Source of the DNA: Planctomycetota bacterium
GTDB taxonomy: Bacteria; Planctomycetota; Planctomycetia; Pirellulales; UBA7805
Length of the DNA stretch: 15,616 bases
Reading direction: 5' to 3'
Assembly (NCBI GenBank): GCA_030605285.1
Contig: JAUWIQ010000006.1
Location: forward strand, 1 to 15,616
Position numbers and translations under genes: made by a program. Under the pieces are notes generated by a model. It did no database searches. It was not told where the DNA came from and saw nothing but the letters and a program-made list of their open reading frames with translations. This document shows, piece after piece, positions 1-7,864 of this stretch. Each line of letters begins with the position of its first letter. The first letter of the stretch is position 1.

Positions 1-186
1 AGCAGTGTAGTTTTTCTAGCATCTCCGTGGCATCTCTTCTGCTCGTACGTGGACCGGGGATGGTTGGTTTATCCGATAGATGGGCCGGTGCAGTCAGGTC
101 AGGTTGCCTGCCGGTCGCGGGGTACTTTTCAGCAAAAAATGAAGTCTTTGGCTAGATTGTCCGATCTTTCCCTCCATTCAGGCGCC

Positions 187-195
187 TGTTAGAAT
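187..195 (+). promoter_or_regulatory. Candidate extended -10 promoter for the small basic protein gene
   Basis: TAGAAT at 190-195 is preceded by TG at 187-188, giving an extended -10 (TGtTAGAAT). Seventeen bases upstream there is only a poor -35 (TTTCCC, 167-172). Transcription would start near 202, leaving a leader of about 80 bases before the ATG at 283. The rest of 1-282 shows no convincing gene: two plus-strand frames stay open from the left edge to about 154 and 192, but their translations resemble nothing I know. Confidence 0.3.
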
Positions 196-282
196 CGGAG
201 GCCCTGGAGAAAACAGGTATCGAGCCTTGGTGGAAGCCTTTGGCAAGACGGTTTTTTCGACAAGTTTTAAAAGGAGTCTCTG

Positions 283-381
283 ATGTCAAAACCTGGACGT
301 ATTGCAAAAAAAGCCAATCATGGCAAGCGGCCGGCAAACAGTAAGGCCCGTAAATCTAAACGCAGAAGGGTGAAGACCTAG
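283..381 (+). CDS. Small basic ribosomal-type protein, bL37-like (32 aa)
   Basis: This ORF encodes 32 residues, about half of them Lys or Arg, with no hydrophobic stretch and no Cys. The start is set by AAGGAG at 271-276, six bases before ATG 283; the stop is TAG 379-381. The central motif ANHGKRPA resembles, from memory, the ANHGKRPN core of the tiny actinobacterial large-subunit protein bL37, although here an extra basic tail follows the motif, whereas in bL37 the motif ends the protein. I infer an rRNA-binding ribosomal or ribosome-associated protein. Its stop is one base from the GTG of the dehydratase gene, so the two are probably co-transcribed and translationally coupled. Its size makes it easy for gene finders to miss. 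Alternatives are another small nucleic-acid-binding peptide. The gene is convincing; the bL37 relationship is an unchecked similarity. Confidence 0.75.
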   Translation: MSKPGRIAKKANHGKRPANSKARKSKRRRVKT

Positions 382-382
382 C

Positions 383-898
383 GTGGCGAGTAGAGAGCCG
401 CTAATACCGTTTTTGAAATACGATGTAGAAACCGTAGTCGCGGATCTGGATGCGATACGTAAATACAATCCGCAGCGGTACGAGATTGAGCAGCTCACCG
501 CGGTGGTATTTGAAGATCTAGAAGCGATGTCCATTGTGGGATATGTCGATACGACGATGGAGGACTTCTGGGTCCGAGGTCATATGCCGGGAATACCGCT
601 GATGCCGGGTGTACTGATGTGCGAAGCCGCTGCCCAACTGGCTTCCTATTTTGTTCAAAAAAATGACATGATGGGTTGTGAGATGATCGGGTTCGGTGGT
701 ATGGATGGTGTGCGGTTTCGGGGTGCGGTTCGTCCGGGCGACCGTCTTGTGATTCAATGCCAGCAAAAAAAGGTGCGTCGCGGTGCGGTAATCGTCTGTC
801 AGTTCATGGGATTTGTCAATGAGAACCGAGTGGTCGAAGGTTCCATCCGGGGGATTCCTCTTCCCGCCCAAGAGTTGCGGCAGATGAGCCAGAGTTGA
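383..898 (+). CDS. FabZ-like 3-hydroxyacyl-ACP dehydratase (hot-dog fold)
   Basis: The 171-residue product is a single hot-dog domain. It carries the FabZ active-site block GHMPGIPLMPGVLMCEAAAQ at 66-85, with the expected catalytic His67 and Glu81. FabZ enzymes remove water from 3-hydroxyacyl-ACP in fatty acid elongation, in the cytoplasm. The usual N-terminal block around the HRYPFLLVDR-type motif is not recognisable; instead there are about 50 residues with the unusual element NPQRYEIEQL (29-38). This suggests a planctomycete subfamily that may act on a different acyl chain or a specialised lipid. The start is GTG 383, one base after the stop of the small basic gene. The nearest SD-like sequence, GAAGGG at 365-370, is 12 bases away, so translation is probably coupled to the upstream gene. 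Fold and family are clear; substrate is not. Confidence 0.85.
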   Translation: MASREPLIPFLKYDVETVVADLDAIRKYNPQRYEIEQLTAVVFEDLEAMSIVGYVDTTMEDFWVRGHMPGIPLMPGVLMCEAAAQLASYFVQKNDMMGCEMIGFGGMDGVRFRGAVRPGDRLVIQCQQKKVRRGAVIVCQFMGFVNENRVVEGSIRGIPLPAQELRQMSQS

Positions 899-960
899 CC
901 CCTGTTCTCTCCTGGACCGCCTCGTGGAGGGTGGTACTATCAGGCTGCTGCAGAGAGTGA

Positions 961-978
961 CTTGGCGTACCCGCCAAG
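961..978. repeat. Perfect 7-bp inverted repeat in the fabZ-like/trmB gap
   Basis: CTTGGCG (961-967) and CGCCAAG (972-978) form a perfect stem around a TACC loop. It lies 63 bases after the dehydratase stop. An A-run, not a T-run, follows on the plus strand, so it is not a standard intrinsic terminator. It could be an mRNA 3' end structure or a protein-binding site. The rest of the 899-1141 gap holds no gene; TACAAT at 1040-1045 could be a -10 for trmB but has no recognisable -35. Confidence 0.35.
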
Positions 979-1141
979 AAAAATCACCCGGGCCCGAATC
1001 CTCTAGCCGCAACGAATGATGTTTTTTCTCTGGTACGAGTACAATCGAATCGGTTCTTTGTTCCGAATCACAATAGTCGCTGTGCCGGAACTCGGAAACC
1101 ACTGGGGGGACGGCGCCGAACGCGAGTTCGAGGCGGTTTGA

Positions 1142-1783
1142 ATGGGACGAAGAGCACTTGGTAAATGGGATCCCGCACTTGATTTAAGTCGGCATTTTCT
1201 TGAGTGGGATGATCTGCCGTCGCCTTGGGATCAGCGGCCCGTGTTTGAGATTTCACAGCCCCTAGAAATCGAAGTCGGTACTGGCAAGGGGTTGTTCCTG
1301 CAGAGCGAGGCCGCTGCCGTGCCAGAAAGAAATTTTCTAGGCATCGAAATTTCGCGGAAGTATGCTCGTTTTTCTGCCGCCAGACTCGCAGGACAGGGCC
1401 TAAAAAACGCTTGTGTTGTCCGGGCCGATGCGAGGCAGTGCTTTCGCGAAAAACTGCCTGCGGCCTCCTTGGTGGCGGTCCATGTCTATTTTCCAGACCC
1501 TTGGTGGAAAAAGCGGCATCACAAACGCCGGATCATGACCGCTCCGTTTGTGAGTGAAATTGCGCGAACACTCCAATCCGCGGGCACCTTGCATTTTTGG
1601 ACAGATGTAAAAGAAGTTTTTGAGAACGCCCTGGAGGTATTGGCAAACGAGCGTTTGCTTCGTGGACCGAATGAAGTGGGTCCTCGGAAGGCCGAGTACG
1701 ATCTTGATTATCGTACGCACTTTGAACGCCGAATGCGGTTAGCCGGAATCGGAGTACACCGCGCAGAATTTACGAAACATTGA
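1142..1783 (+). CDS. trmB: tRNA (guanine-N7-)-methyltransferase TrmB
   Basis: TrmB transfers a methyl group from S-adenosylmethionine to N7 of G46 in the variable loop of tRNAs, in the cytoplasm. The 213-residue protein is near the normal family length. It shows SAM-binding motif I (EIEVGTGKG, 42-50), the acidic end of motif II (FLGIEIS, 65-71), the family signature VYFPDPWWKKRHHKRR (115-130), and a C-terminal T192-x-x-E195 of the TxxE kind used in catalysis and tRNA binding. ATG 1142 follows a weak purine-rich stretch (GAGGCGG near 1129-1136). The gene ends 15 bases from the purF stop on the opposite strand, leaving no room for separate terminators. I see nothing unusual in the protein. Confidence 0.96.
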   Translation: MGRRALGKWDPALDLSRHFLEWDDLPSPWDQRPVFEISQPLEIEVGTGKGLFLQSEAAAVPERNFLGIEISRKYARFSAARLAGQGLKNACVVRADARQCFREKLPAASLVAVHVYFPDPWWKKRHHKRRIMTAPFVSEIARTLQSAGTLHFWTDVKEVFENALEVLANERLLRGPNEVGPRKAEYDLDYRTHFERRMRLAGIGVHRAEFTKH

Positions 1784-1798
1784 ACCACGCAGACCGAA

Positions 1799-3382
1799 TC
1801 AATTCATGACGTGTTCCGTATCGTAGGTCCGTGATTTGTCATCACTTTTCGAATTCGCAAGGGCGATTTGGTAAAGATGCTCCCCACTGGGGGTCGGGTA
1901 ATTTCCAGTAATGCAGGCTTGGCAAAGCTGGTTTGATTTTAGGCCAATAGCTCGTGCAATTGAGCTTACCGGTAGATAGCGCAATGAATCCGCCCCCAGC
2001 GCCTCGGCCATGCTTGTCTGGGAATCCGCGTTCAATTCGGAACCTTTGAGAAACGCAGGCGCGAATAATTCCGAGATTCTCGACATATCGATGCCATAAA
2101 AGCAGGGGGCCAAAATGGGAGGACATGCAACTCGAACGTGAATCTCACTGGCGCCACCAAGCTTACGGATGCGTTCGGTCAAGACACGCATTGTGGTCGA
2201 TCGCACAATCGAATCTTCCACTAAAAGTACTCGCTTGCCGCGCAAGACCTCGGGCAAGGGAGTATATTTCGTCTCTGCTTTTTGTTTGCGGCTGGTGCCT
2301 CCCTCAATGAAGGTCCGTCCCGAATAGCGGTTCCGGATCAGACCCTCCAGCGATGGGAGTTTGAGGCGATAGGCCATGGCATCCGCGGCCGCCTTACTGG
2401 TATCAGGTACTGGCACCACGATGGTATTTTCGTCCAGAGAGACTGAGCCATCTGCCAGTTCAAGCCGTGCGAGTTCTTCACCGAGAGCCTTCCTCGCAAG
2501 ATAAACGCTTTGTTCATCCAGAGTACTTGCAACATTTGCAAAATAGACCCACTCGAAAAAACAGTGGGCTTGACGATTACTTTCCGCAAAGGTTTCGATG
2601 CGAAATTGCCCATCAATAATCGTGATTGCCTGGCCAGGTGGGAGGGATTTGATATCTTCCGGCGCAAAACCCAGGTTGAGCAGGGCGACGCTTTCGCTTG
2701 CCGCTGCAAACAAGGGCCCCTTTTTGGCATAGGTCATGGGTTTAATGCCCAAGGGATCTCTCGCGACAACCATGTCGCCAACCGCGTTGATGAGAGCCAA
2801 GCTGTAAGCACCATCGAATCGCTTGCCAAATTGTCTGCAGACCTCGATCAAGGAGGGATTTGTCTCTCTCGACCAGACACTACAGATCTCGTGCATGATG
2901 ATCTCGGTATCGGTATCCCTGGCCAGATAATTGTCTTTGTCTAAAAGTAATTCCGCTCGCAATTCCTGATAGTTTGCCAGTTGTCCATTAAAAGCGAAGC
3001 TGAACCACTTGTGCTTTTTTATGTGATGCCTTTCAAAAGGTTGCGCGTAACTACGGTCATCCTGTCCACAAGTTGCATAGCGAACGTGGCCGATTGCTGC
3101 GCGGCCCCCATATTTCTGCATCAGGCTCTCATGCTTGCCCTGATGGGACATGCGAAAGACTTCTGTGACGGTGCCGGTTTCCTTGTGGGTATCAATCAGC
3201 TGGTTGCGGTGGGGATTGAATGTTGTGAATCCGGCGGCCAACTGGCCACGATTCTGCACGTCCAGCAGCATCCGTGGCAAGAGTCGTGAAACTTCCTCGG
3301 GGTCGCTGCAGAGCGAACTCCGCTCCTTACCAGGGAGATGATAGATTGCGACGACACCGCACTCGTGATGAATTTCGCTCAT
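1799..3382 (-). CDS. purF: Amidophosphoribosyltransferase PurF (glutamine PRPP amidotransferase)
   Basis: PurF makes 5-phosphoribosylamine from PRPP and glutamine, the first committed step of purine synthesis. I start it at ATG 3382 (527 aa), so that the catalytic Cys8 follows a seven-residue propeptide (MSEIHHE), as in enzymes that mature by propeptide cleavage. The frame stays open upstream to 3544, but that would bury the nucleophile and overrun the promoter at 3503-3531. The N-terminal glutaminase domain shows GHVRYAT (98-104) and FNGQLANY (131-138). The phosphoribosyltransferase domain shows the PRPP loop [13 protein letters not shown] (385-397). Cys274, Cys427, Cys487 and Cys490 sit in contexts matching the four [4Fe-4S] ligands of the Bacillus-type enzyme. 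The usual RGQESAG motif reads RGQLAAG here. No other pur gene is adjacent. The ribosome-binding site is weak. Confidence 0.96.
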   Translation of the reverse strand: MSEIHHECGVVAIYHLPGKERSSLCSDPEEVSRLLPRMLLDVQNRGQLAAGFTTFNPHRNQLIDTHKETGTVTEVFRMSHQGKHESLMQKYGGRAAIGHVRYATCGQDDRSYAQPFERHHIKKHKWFSFAFNGQLANYQELRAELLLDKDNYLARDTDTEIIMHEICSVWSRETNPSLIEVCRQFGKRFDGAYSLALINAVGDMVVARDPLGIKPMTYAKKGPLFAAASESVALLNLGFAPEDIKSLPPGQAITIIDGQFRIETFAESNRQAHCFFEWVYFANVASTLDEQSVYLARKALGEELARLELADGSVSLDENTIVVPVPDTSKAAADAMAYRLKLPSLEGLIRNRYSGRTFIEGGTSRKQKAETKYTPLPEVLRGKRVLLVEDSIVRSTTMRVLTERIRKLGGASEIHVRVACPPILAPCFYGIDMSRISELFAPAFLKGSELNADSQTSMAEALGADSLRYLPVSSIARAIGLKSNQLCQACITGNYPTPSGEHLYQIALANSKSDDKSRTYDTEHVMN

Positions 3383-3502
3383 GGAATCTCTGGTAAAGGC
3401 ATCCTGCACTGATCCACAGATGAATCGGTAGGAAAAAGAAGCAGAGGCCATGTGCTGGGGGAGCTGGAGGCCTATTCGATTCCCACAATCCCACGGAAAA
3501 CC

Positions 3503-3531
3503 ATTGTACGCGGTTGAGGCTGTTTTCTCAA
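3503..3531 (-). promoter_or_regulatory. Sigma-70-type promoter of purF
   Basis: On the minus strand TTGAGA (3531-3526) is followed after exactly 17 bases by TACAAT (3508-3503). Transcription would begin near 3496 and give a leader of about 113 bases before ATG 3382. No PurR operator or purine riboswitch could be recognised in that leader. Confidence 0.6.
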
Positions 3532-3544
3532 GCGATGCTGGCAC

Positions 3545-3882
3545 GAACTCTTGACATCTAGCCGATTCGGTGCGATTTTTCTGATTGCTTTATGGGACGG
3601 GTCGCAATTGCCAGACAGAATCCCCACCGGTGGTTGTTAAAACCTTTCGGGTCTGGACAAAGTCCAGTTTTGGCCCTAGCATCCTCGATTTTCTATCCCG
3701 ATTTATCGAGGGCGGTGATCTTGCTCGCGGCAAACTGCTGCGACACAATGATTATTAGATTATTTCCCGGCTAGCTACGATCACCACTTTTCCCTGCTGA
3801 CTGAGGCCCCAGAATGAAGCGATGGCACTTTCAAACGACAGTCTTGGCCACCGGCCCTAGCTGTTGGAAGGTATGATGGAGC
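3545..3882. other. Intergenic region between purF and proB
   Basis: No gene is supported in this stretch between divergent purF and proB. The best proB promoter candidate is TTGCTC (3721-3726), a 17-base spacer and CACAAT (3744-3749), a mediocre match to sigma-70 sites. A perfect TTGACA at 3551-3556 has no acceptable -10 at normal spacing. I saw no tRNA, repeat or riboswitch fold that I could recognise. Confidence 0.4.
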
Positions 3883-5031
3883 ATGGTTGATCTTTTGCGC
3901 CAGGAAATCGCGGCAACAGCGGACCTTGTGGTTGTTAAAGTGGGTACACGCGTGCTGACCGGCGAGGGAGGCCTGTTGAATCATGGCCGTATTGCCGAAC
4001 TGGCCGAACAGATTCATTTGGCGATGCAAAACGGTCGCAAGGTGGTCTTGGTCAGTTCCGGTGCAGTGGGTGCCGGGATAGGGCAACTGGGTTTGAAGCA
4101 GCGTCCTGCCGACTTGGCGCATCTGCAAGCTGTCGCAGCAGTTGGGCAATCACGCTTGGTGGAATCTTATGACAAAGCACTCGGACACTACGGTCGCTGT
4201 GCGGCCCAGGTTCTGCTTACCGCCGAGGACATGGACCACCGGGACCGCTATCTGAACGTCCGCAATACTCTGCTCACTCTGATGGAGTATGGTGCTGTTC
4301 CCATCGTTAACGAAAACGACACCGTGGCGGTCGATGAGTTATCAGGAACTTTTGGCGACAATGATCGCCTCGCTGCGCTGGTCACCCAGTTGCTTCGCGC
4401 TCCTTTATTGGTAATCCTTTCAGACGTCGAAGGATTATTCGATGGAGACCCGGAGGATCCCGATTCAAAGGTCTTAGCGAGTGTATCAGCAATCGATGAG
4501 TCGGTCAGAAAGCTTGTCAAACCAAGCACTTCCAGTGGCGGGCGCGGGGGTATGGCGAGCAAACTGGAGGCAGCTCGTATTGCTACCGCAGCGGGTGAGA
4601 GTGTGATACTTGCCAGCGGTTTTGAGGCCGGAAATCTGACAGCGATTCTTGCCGGGGAGCCGATAGGGACCCTTTTTGTTCCCCAAGGGCAGAGCGTGTC
4701 ATTGCGTAAACGTTGGATCGGATATACGGTTCAGCCACGCGGGTGGTTGGTTGTGGATCATGGCGCTGAGCAGGCCGTGGCCCAGCAGGGGCGGAGCCTT
4801 CTCCCTATCGGTGTGGTTGCGATGCGGGGCAATTTCCAAAAGGGAGATGTGGTTGTCGTTCAAGATGAGGCAGGCTTGGAAATCGGTCGTGGACTTACAA
4901 ATTATGGCGTGGTGGAACTTAGAAAGATCAAAGGGTTAAGGAGTGATGAAATAGCAGCGGTCCTTTCTCATTGCCCCTATGTGGAGGTCATTCATCGCGA
5001 CAATCTTGTCGTGACATCGAGAGAACCATGA
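3883..5031 (+). CDS. proB: Glutamate 5-kinase ProB with C-terminal PUA domain
   Basis: ProB phosphorylates L-glutamate on its gamma-carboxylate with ATP, the first step of proline synthesis; proline feedback inhibition is usual in the family. The 382-residue protein has an amino-acid kinase domain: VVKVGTRVLTG (17-27, where most homologues have GSS), SSGAVGAG (58-65), VNENDTV (142-148), GDND (158-161), SDVEGLFDGDP (180-190) and GGRGGMASKLEAA (219-231). A C-terminal PUA domain follows at roughly 283-375. ATG 3883 is preceded by GGAAGG at 3866-3871, a rather long 11-base spacing. The overlapping ATGs at 3873 and 3876 are out of frame or stop at once. proA is not adjacent. It converges on sppA with a 24-base gap. 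Confidence 0.96.
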   Translation: MVDLLRQEIAATADLVVVKVGTRVLTGEGGLLNHGRIAELAEQIHLAMQNGRKVVLVSSGAVGAGIGQLGLKQRPADLAHLQAVAAVGQSRLVESYDKALGHYGRCAAQVLLTAEDMDHRDRYLNVRNTLLTLMEYGAVPIVNENDTVAVDELSGTFGDNDRLAALVTQLLRAPLLVILSDVEGLFDGDPEDPDSKVLASVSAIDESVRKLVKPSTSSGGRGGMASKLEAARIATAAGESVILASGFEAGNLTAILAGEPIGTLFVPQGQSVSLRKRWIGYTVQPRGWLVVDHGAEQAVAQQGRSLLPIGVVAMRGNFQKGDVVVVQDEAGLEIGRGLTNYGVVELRKIKGLRSDEIAAVLSHCPYVEVIHRDNLVVTSREP

Positions 5032-5036
5032 GGGGC

Positions 5037-5050
5037 ACTCCTGACGGAGT
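5037..5050. terminator. Short hairpin between convergent proB and sppA
   Basis: ACTCC (5037-5041), loop TGAC and GGAGT (5046-5050) form a five-base-pair stem filling most of the 24-base gap between the two stops. Only short T-rich tails flank it, so it is at best a weak bidirectional terminator. Confidence 0.3.
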
Positions 5051-5055
5051 TTGGT

Positions 5056-6882
5056 TCAACGAATGATTACGCGGTAGGGTAGCATCGCGCTTACGGGTTG
5101 GCGGAACAGATGCTGTAGAATTTCCAGCTCTGCCAGAGTCGCTGTCCAATCCGGCGCAAGTTTCCGAAGAGCTGTCCCCTGCGCCCCGGTCTCCAGGGAC
5201 TGGCTGCTCAAAAGCTGTTCCAGAAAGCTCTTGGGCTTGGGCAGTATCAGCAGTTCCATCTCTTTGTCTGCTGGCAGACCCGCTGATTTTTTGGCTGCCA
5301 GGATTGCATCATGGAGGGTACCGACTTCATCAATCAGGCCCAGTTGCTTGGCCTGCCTGCCAGTATAGACTTTGCCCTCGGCAAGTTGTTGCATCTGTGC
5401 TAATTCCATTTTACGGCTTTGTGCGGCTTTGGTGGTAAATTGCCGATAGATTTCCTGCATCATTTTCCTCATCGCATCATGTTCACTCGTCGTATAGGGG
5501 GTAATGATCGAGAAGAGGCCGCTGTTTTTTCCGCGACTGACGATGTCGGTTGTAACCCCGAGCTTTTGAAAGGTTTCTCCAAAAGCAATTTTGCCACCAA
5601 TCACACCAATAGAACCAGTCAGTGTTCCTGGTTGGGCCAGGATTTTGTGAGCCCCCATTGCAATATAGTAACCTCCGCTGGCAGCAATATCTCCCATGCT
5701 GGCGATCACGGGCTTCTTGCATTGCCGAATTTGATGCCAGATAAGATCGCTCGCGAGTGCTGAACCCCCAGGGCTGTCAACTCGGAGCACGATTGCTTTC
5801 ACCTCATCGTCCTGTTCGGCTTTTTTCAGGGCTTTGATTACGGTATCCGCTCCGACAATTTGTCCACCTAAAAGACTGAGTTTGCTTTCGCCATTTACGA
5901 TTACGCCAACCACATAGATAAGAGCAATCTTTTCACCGCGCCTGCGGGATGACTTGGACGAATCCTTCATCAACAAATTCATCAGCTTCATCATTCCTGA
6001 AAAACCGGAAAAGTCCGTATCCATTTTTTTCTTGCCATAATTCCTCACGATTGTGACTTGGTTTGCTTTCCCCTCGGGTAGGATGGCTGCTTTGAATTGG
6101 TCTTCGTAGCCGATCCGATCAATGAGTCCGGCTTTTTTGGCATCTTCTGCCATGAAAAGACCACGATCCAAAAGCTCTTGGACCCGCTGTGAATCAATCG
6201 CACGGTCTTTGGCTATGTTGCTGACGAGTTGTTCATAAAGATCCCCAATAATCGATTCGTATTGCTTTCGAAGTTCGGGGGTCATCGAGGAACGGACAAA
6301 CGGCTCACCCGCGCCCTTGAAATCGCCAACCTGTAAGATGTCAGCCTTTGCACCTATCTTCGCCAGAAGATCTTTGTAGAAATTGATTTCTGCTCGCACA
6401 CCGGTAATCAGTAGCGAACCGGAAGGGGGCATGACAATTTCATCACAACGACAGGCAATCAGATAATCGGATGCTGTGCCCATTTCAAGGTCCGCATAGA
6501 CCTTCATGCCCGCCTTGCGAGCGCGTGAAATAGCCTCCCGAAGTTCATTCACTTTGCCGCGTCCAATCGAGGGATTACGAATCTTCAGAATGATTCCGGA
6601 GATTTCCTTATCCTTGGTTGCTTTCGCAATCCGGTGTAGCAGCCCATTCAACGTGGTTTCCATTTCGCCAAAAGGCCCTCCTTGATCCCCAGTTTCTGGG
6701 AATGAACCTTTGATGGGGAACAACGCAATGCGGAATTTTGTTTCCGTGTTCTTTTCGGTGTTTTTTCCAGTTGCTGGGATTGATTGTTTTTCCGCTGCCA
6801 CCCCGGTCGGTGGCAGCAGGGCACCACCAAGGAGCATGCCACATACTGCGAAGGCGCAAGTTGCAATCAAGATTTTGGGCAT
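5056..6882 (-). CDS. sppA: Signal peptide peptidase SppA, tandem-domain (67K) type, family S49
   Basis: SppA is a serine/lysine protease that degrades cleaved signal peptides and other membrane-associated substrates. The 608-residue protein opens with a Sec signal or anchor (hydrophobic 4-22; possible cleavage after VAA at 28-30), which places the catalytic part outside the cytoplasm. It has two S49 domains. The N-terminal one supplies the general-base lysine (VGDFKGAGEPF, Lys189), and the C-terminal one the nucleophile (MGDIAASGGYY, Ser402), matching Lys209 and Ser409 of the E. coli enzyme. Both catalytic residues are therefore present in one chain. A basic, low-complexity linker (306-316) joins the halves. 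ATG 6882 follows AGGAG with a seven-base gap, a clear ribosome-binding site. The gene is divergent from lexA and convergent with proB. Confidence 0.94.
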   Translation of the reverse strand: MPKILIATCAFAVCGMLLGGALLPPTGVAAEKQSIPATGKNTEKNTETKFRIALFPIKGSFPETGDQGGPFGEMETTLNGLLHRIAKATKDKEISGIILKIRNPSIGRGKVNELREAISRARKAGMKVYADLEMGTASDYLIACRCDEIVMPPSGSLLITGVRAEINFYKDLLAKIGAKADILQVGDFKGAGEPFVRSSMTPELRKQYESIIGDLYEQLVSNIAKDRAIDSQRVQELLDRGLFMAEDAKKAGLIDRIGYEDQFKAAILPEGKANQVTIVRNYGKKKMDTDFSGFSGMMKLMNLLMKDSSKSSRRRGEKIALIYVVGVIVNGESKLSLLGGQIVGADTVIKALKKAEQDDEVKAIVLRVDSPGGSALASDLIWHQIRQCKKPVIASMGDIAASGGYYIAMGAHKILAQPGTLTGSIGVIGGKIAFGETFQKLGVTTDIVSRGKNSGLFSIITPYTTSEHDAMRKMMQEIYRQFTTKAAQSRKMELAQMQQLAEGKVYTGRQAKQLGLIDEVGTLHDAILAAKKSAGLPADKEMELLILPKPKSFLEQLLSSQSLETGAQGTALRKLAPDWTATLAELEILQHLFRQPVSAMLPYRVIIR

Positions 6883-7005
6883 TGTAAGGGCTCCTGGAAT
6901 CTTTGTTATTGGTTGGATGTTGCGCTCTTACGCACACGACTTTGTTGGTATCTTTCGCCCTATTTTGGTTGAACTTCCCGCCGCGAAAGTGATGTCGATT
7001 GCGAA

Positions 7006-7011
7006 ATTATA
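7006..7011 (-). promoter_or_regulatory. Candidate -10 element of the sppA promoter
   Basis: A perfect TATAAT (7011-7006, minus strand) lies about 120 bases upstream of the sppA ATG. The hexamer 17 bases upstream of it is CATACA, which keeps only the last half of TTGACA; a better TTGCAT is 20 bases away. Transcription would start near 7000. Confidence 0.45.
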
Positions 7012-7110
7012 CGCTCTGAACTCGTTTCTGTATGCAATCCTTGGTGTCTCTCTTGTGGCAGACCGTGAGAGTTCGAGGGGGAGCCAGTCCCAGGTTGTTC
7101 TTCGGACCCC

Positions 7111-7139
7111 TTGCTCCGATTCCGAGCATACTGTATAAA
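7111..7139 (+). promoter_or_regulatory. Sigma-70-type promoter of lexA
   Basis: TTGCTC (7111-7116), a 17-base spacer and TATAAA (7134-7139) form a good vegetative promoter. The start would be near 7146, giving a leader of about 115 bases before ATG 7262. It faces away from the sppA -10, in the same intergenic region. Confidence 0.55.
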
Positions 7140-7151
7140 TGAATACTATGG

Positions 7152-7170
7152 CTATCTGTACACTATCTGT
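7152..7170 (+). promoter_or_regulatory. Direct repeat, candidate LexA operator
   Basis: CTATCTGT occurs at 7152-7159 and again at 7163-7170, an 11-base period, about one helical turn. It lies just downstream of the predicted lexA start point, a position where bound repressor would block transcription. lexA genes are usually autoregulated, and alphaproteobacterial LexA recognises a direct repeat with the same 11-base period (GTTC-N7-GTTC), though the bases differ. No E. coli-type CTGT-N8-ACAG box is present. Assignment to LexA is inference. Confidence 0.35.
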
Positions 7171-7261
7171 TGTGGGGTCTTAACGGGCTCAAAACAAAAG
7201 CCTTTTTTCGCAGTACAAATCCCGAATCCTCGAGCAGATACCAGAAGGGAAAAGGTGTCGC

Positions 7262-7864
7262 ATGGCTCTCACCGATGTCCTAACGAAACGGCAGAAAGCC
7301 GTTTATGATTTCATCCGTGACAAGATTCGCAATCGGGGGTATGGCCCCACGGTCCGTGAAATTGGTGATGAATTCAACATTCGATCCCCTAATGGTGTCA
7401 TGTGCCATCTCAAGGCGATTGAGAAGAAAGGTTTAATCACGCGCGAGAAAAACTTGTCCCGTGCCATTAATCTTGTCCGCGAACCGGTGGAGGAGCGGGG
7501 CTTGCCGCTCTACGGTATGATTGCGGCGGGCGTACTGCACGAGGCGGTCGAGCAGGATGAGCGCATCGACTTTACCGGCCTGTTCAATAAAAAAAATCTG
7601 TTTGCACTAAAAGTCAATGGAGATTCCATGATCGAAGATTCGATCATGGATGGTGATCATGTGATTGTTCGCAAACAGCGGACTGCGCAAAAGGGTCAGA
7701 TTGTGGTCGCGATCACCGAAGAGGGCGAGGCGACGCTAAAGCGCTGGTATCCGGAGGCGAATCGGATTCGTCTGGAACCTGCAAATTCCGCTATGAAGCC
7801 GATCTACGTCGATGATGCCCGAATCTTGGGGACCGTTGTGGGCGTGGTTCGTCGGATCGAATGA
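7262..7864 (+). CDS. lexA: LexA repressor, autoproteolytic SOS regulator (family S24)
   Basis: LexA represses DNA-damage genes until RecA filaments trigger its self-cleavage. The 200-residue protein has the family length and order. The N-terminal winged helix spans about 1-68, with TVREIGDEFNI (30-40) leading into the recognition region. The cleavage site is Ala89-Gly90 (GMIAAGVLHEA), the nucleophile is Ser122 (NGDSMIEDSI) and the general base is Lys160 (ATLKRW). All residues needed for self-cleavage are therefore present. The recognition segment SPNGVMCHLKAIEKKG (42-57) differs from E. coli, as expected for a different operator. ATG 7262 follows AAAGG at 7251-7255 with six bases between. It is monocistronic and divergent from sppA, with a promoter and a possible operator upstream. 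Confidence 0.96.
   Translation: MALTDVLTKRQKAVYDFIRDKIRNRGYGPTVREIGDEFNIRSPNGVMCHLKAIEKKGLITREKNLSRAINLVREPVEERGLPLYGMIAAGVLHEAVEQDERIDFTGLFNKKNLFALKVNGDSMIEDSIMDGDHVIVRKQRTAQKGQIVVAITEEGEATLKRWYPEANRIRLEPANSAMKPIYVDDARILGTVVGVVRRIE

Noticed and set aside
1..192. Plus-strand frames open from the left edge (to about 154 and 192) as possible 3' end of a gene
   Set aside because: Two overlapping frames are open, neither translation looks like a known protein, and the length is within chance.
518..1102. 194-codon minus-strand ORF opposite the FabZ-like gene
   Set aside because: It is antisense to a clear enzyme, its translation has no recognisable motif, and it is rich in His, Thr and Arg as expected of a shadow frame.
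3383..3544. N-terminal extension of PurF
   Set aside because: It would bury catalytic Cys8 and overrun a good promoter; it is composition-wise unlike the enzyme.
3551..3556. Perfect TTGACA as proB -35
   Set aside because: No acceptable -10 at 16-18 bases (GATTTT), and it is more than 300 bases upstream of proB.
7131..7146. E. coli-type SOS box at CTGT 7131
   Set aside because: The second half reads ATAC instead of ACAG, so the palindrome fails.
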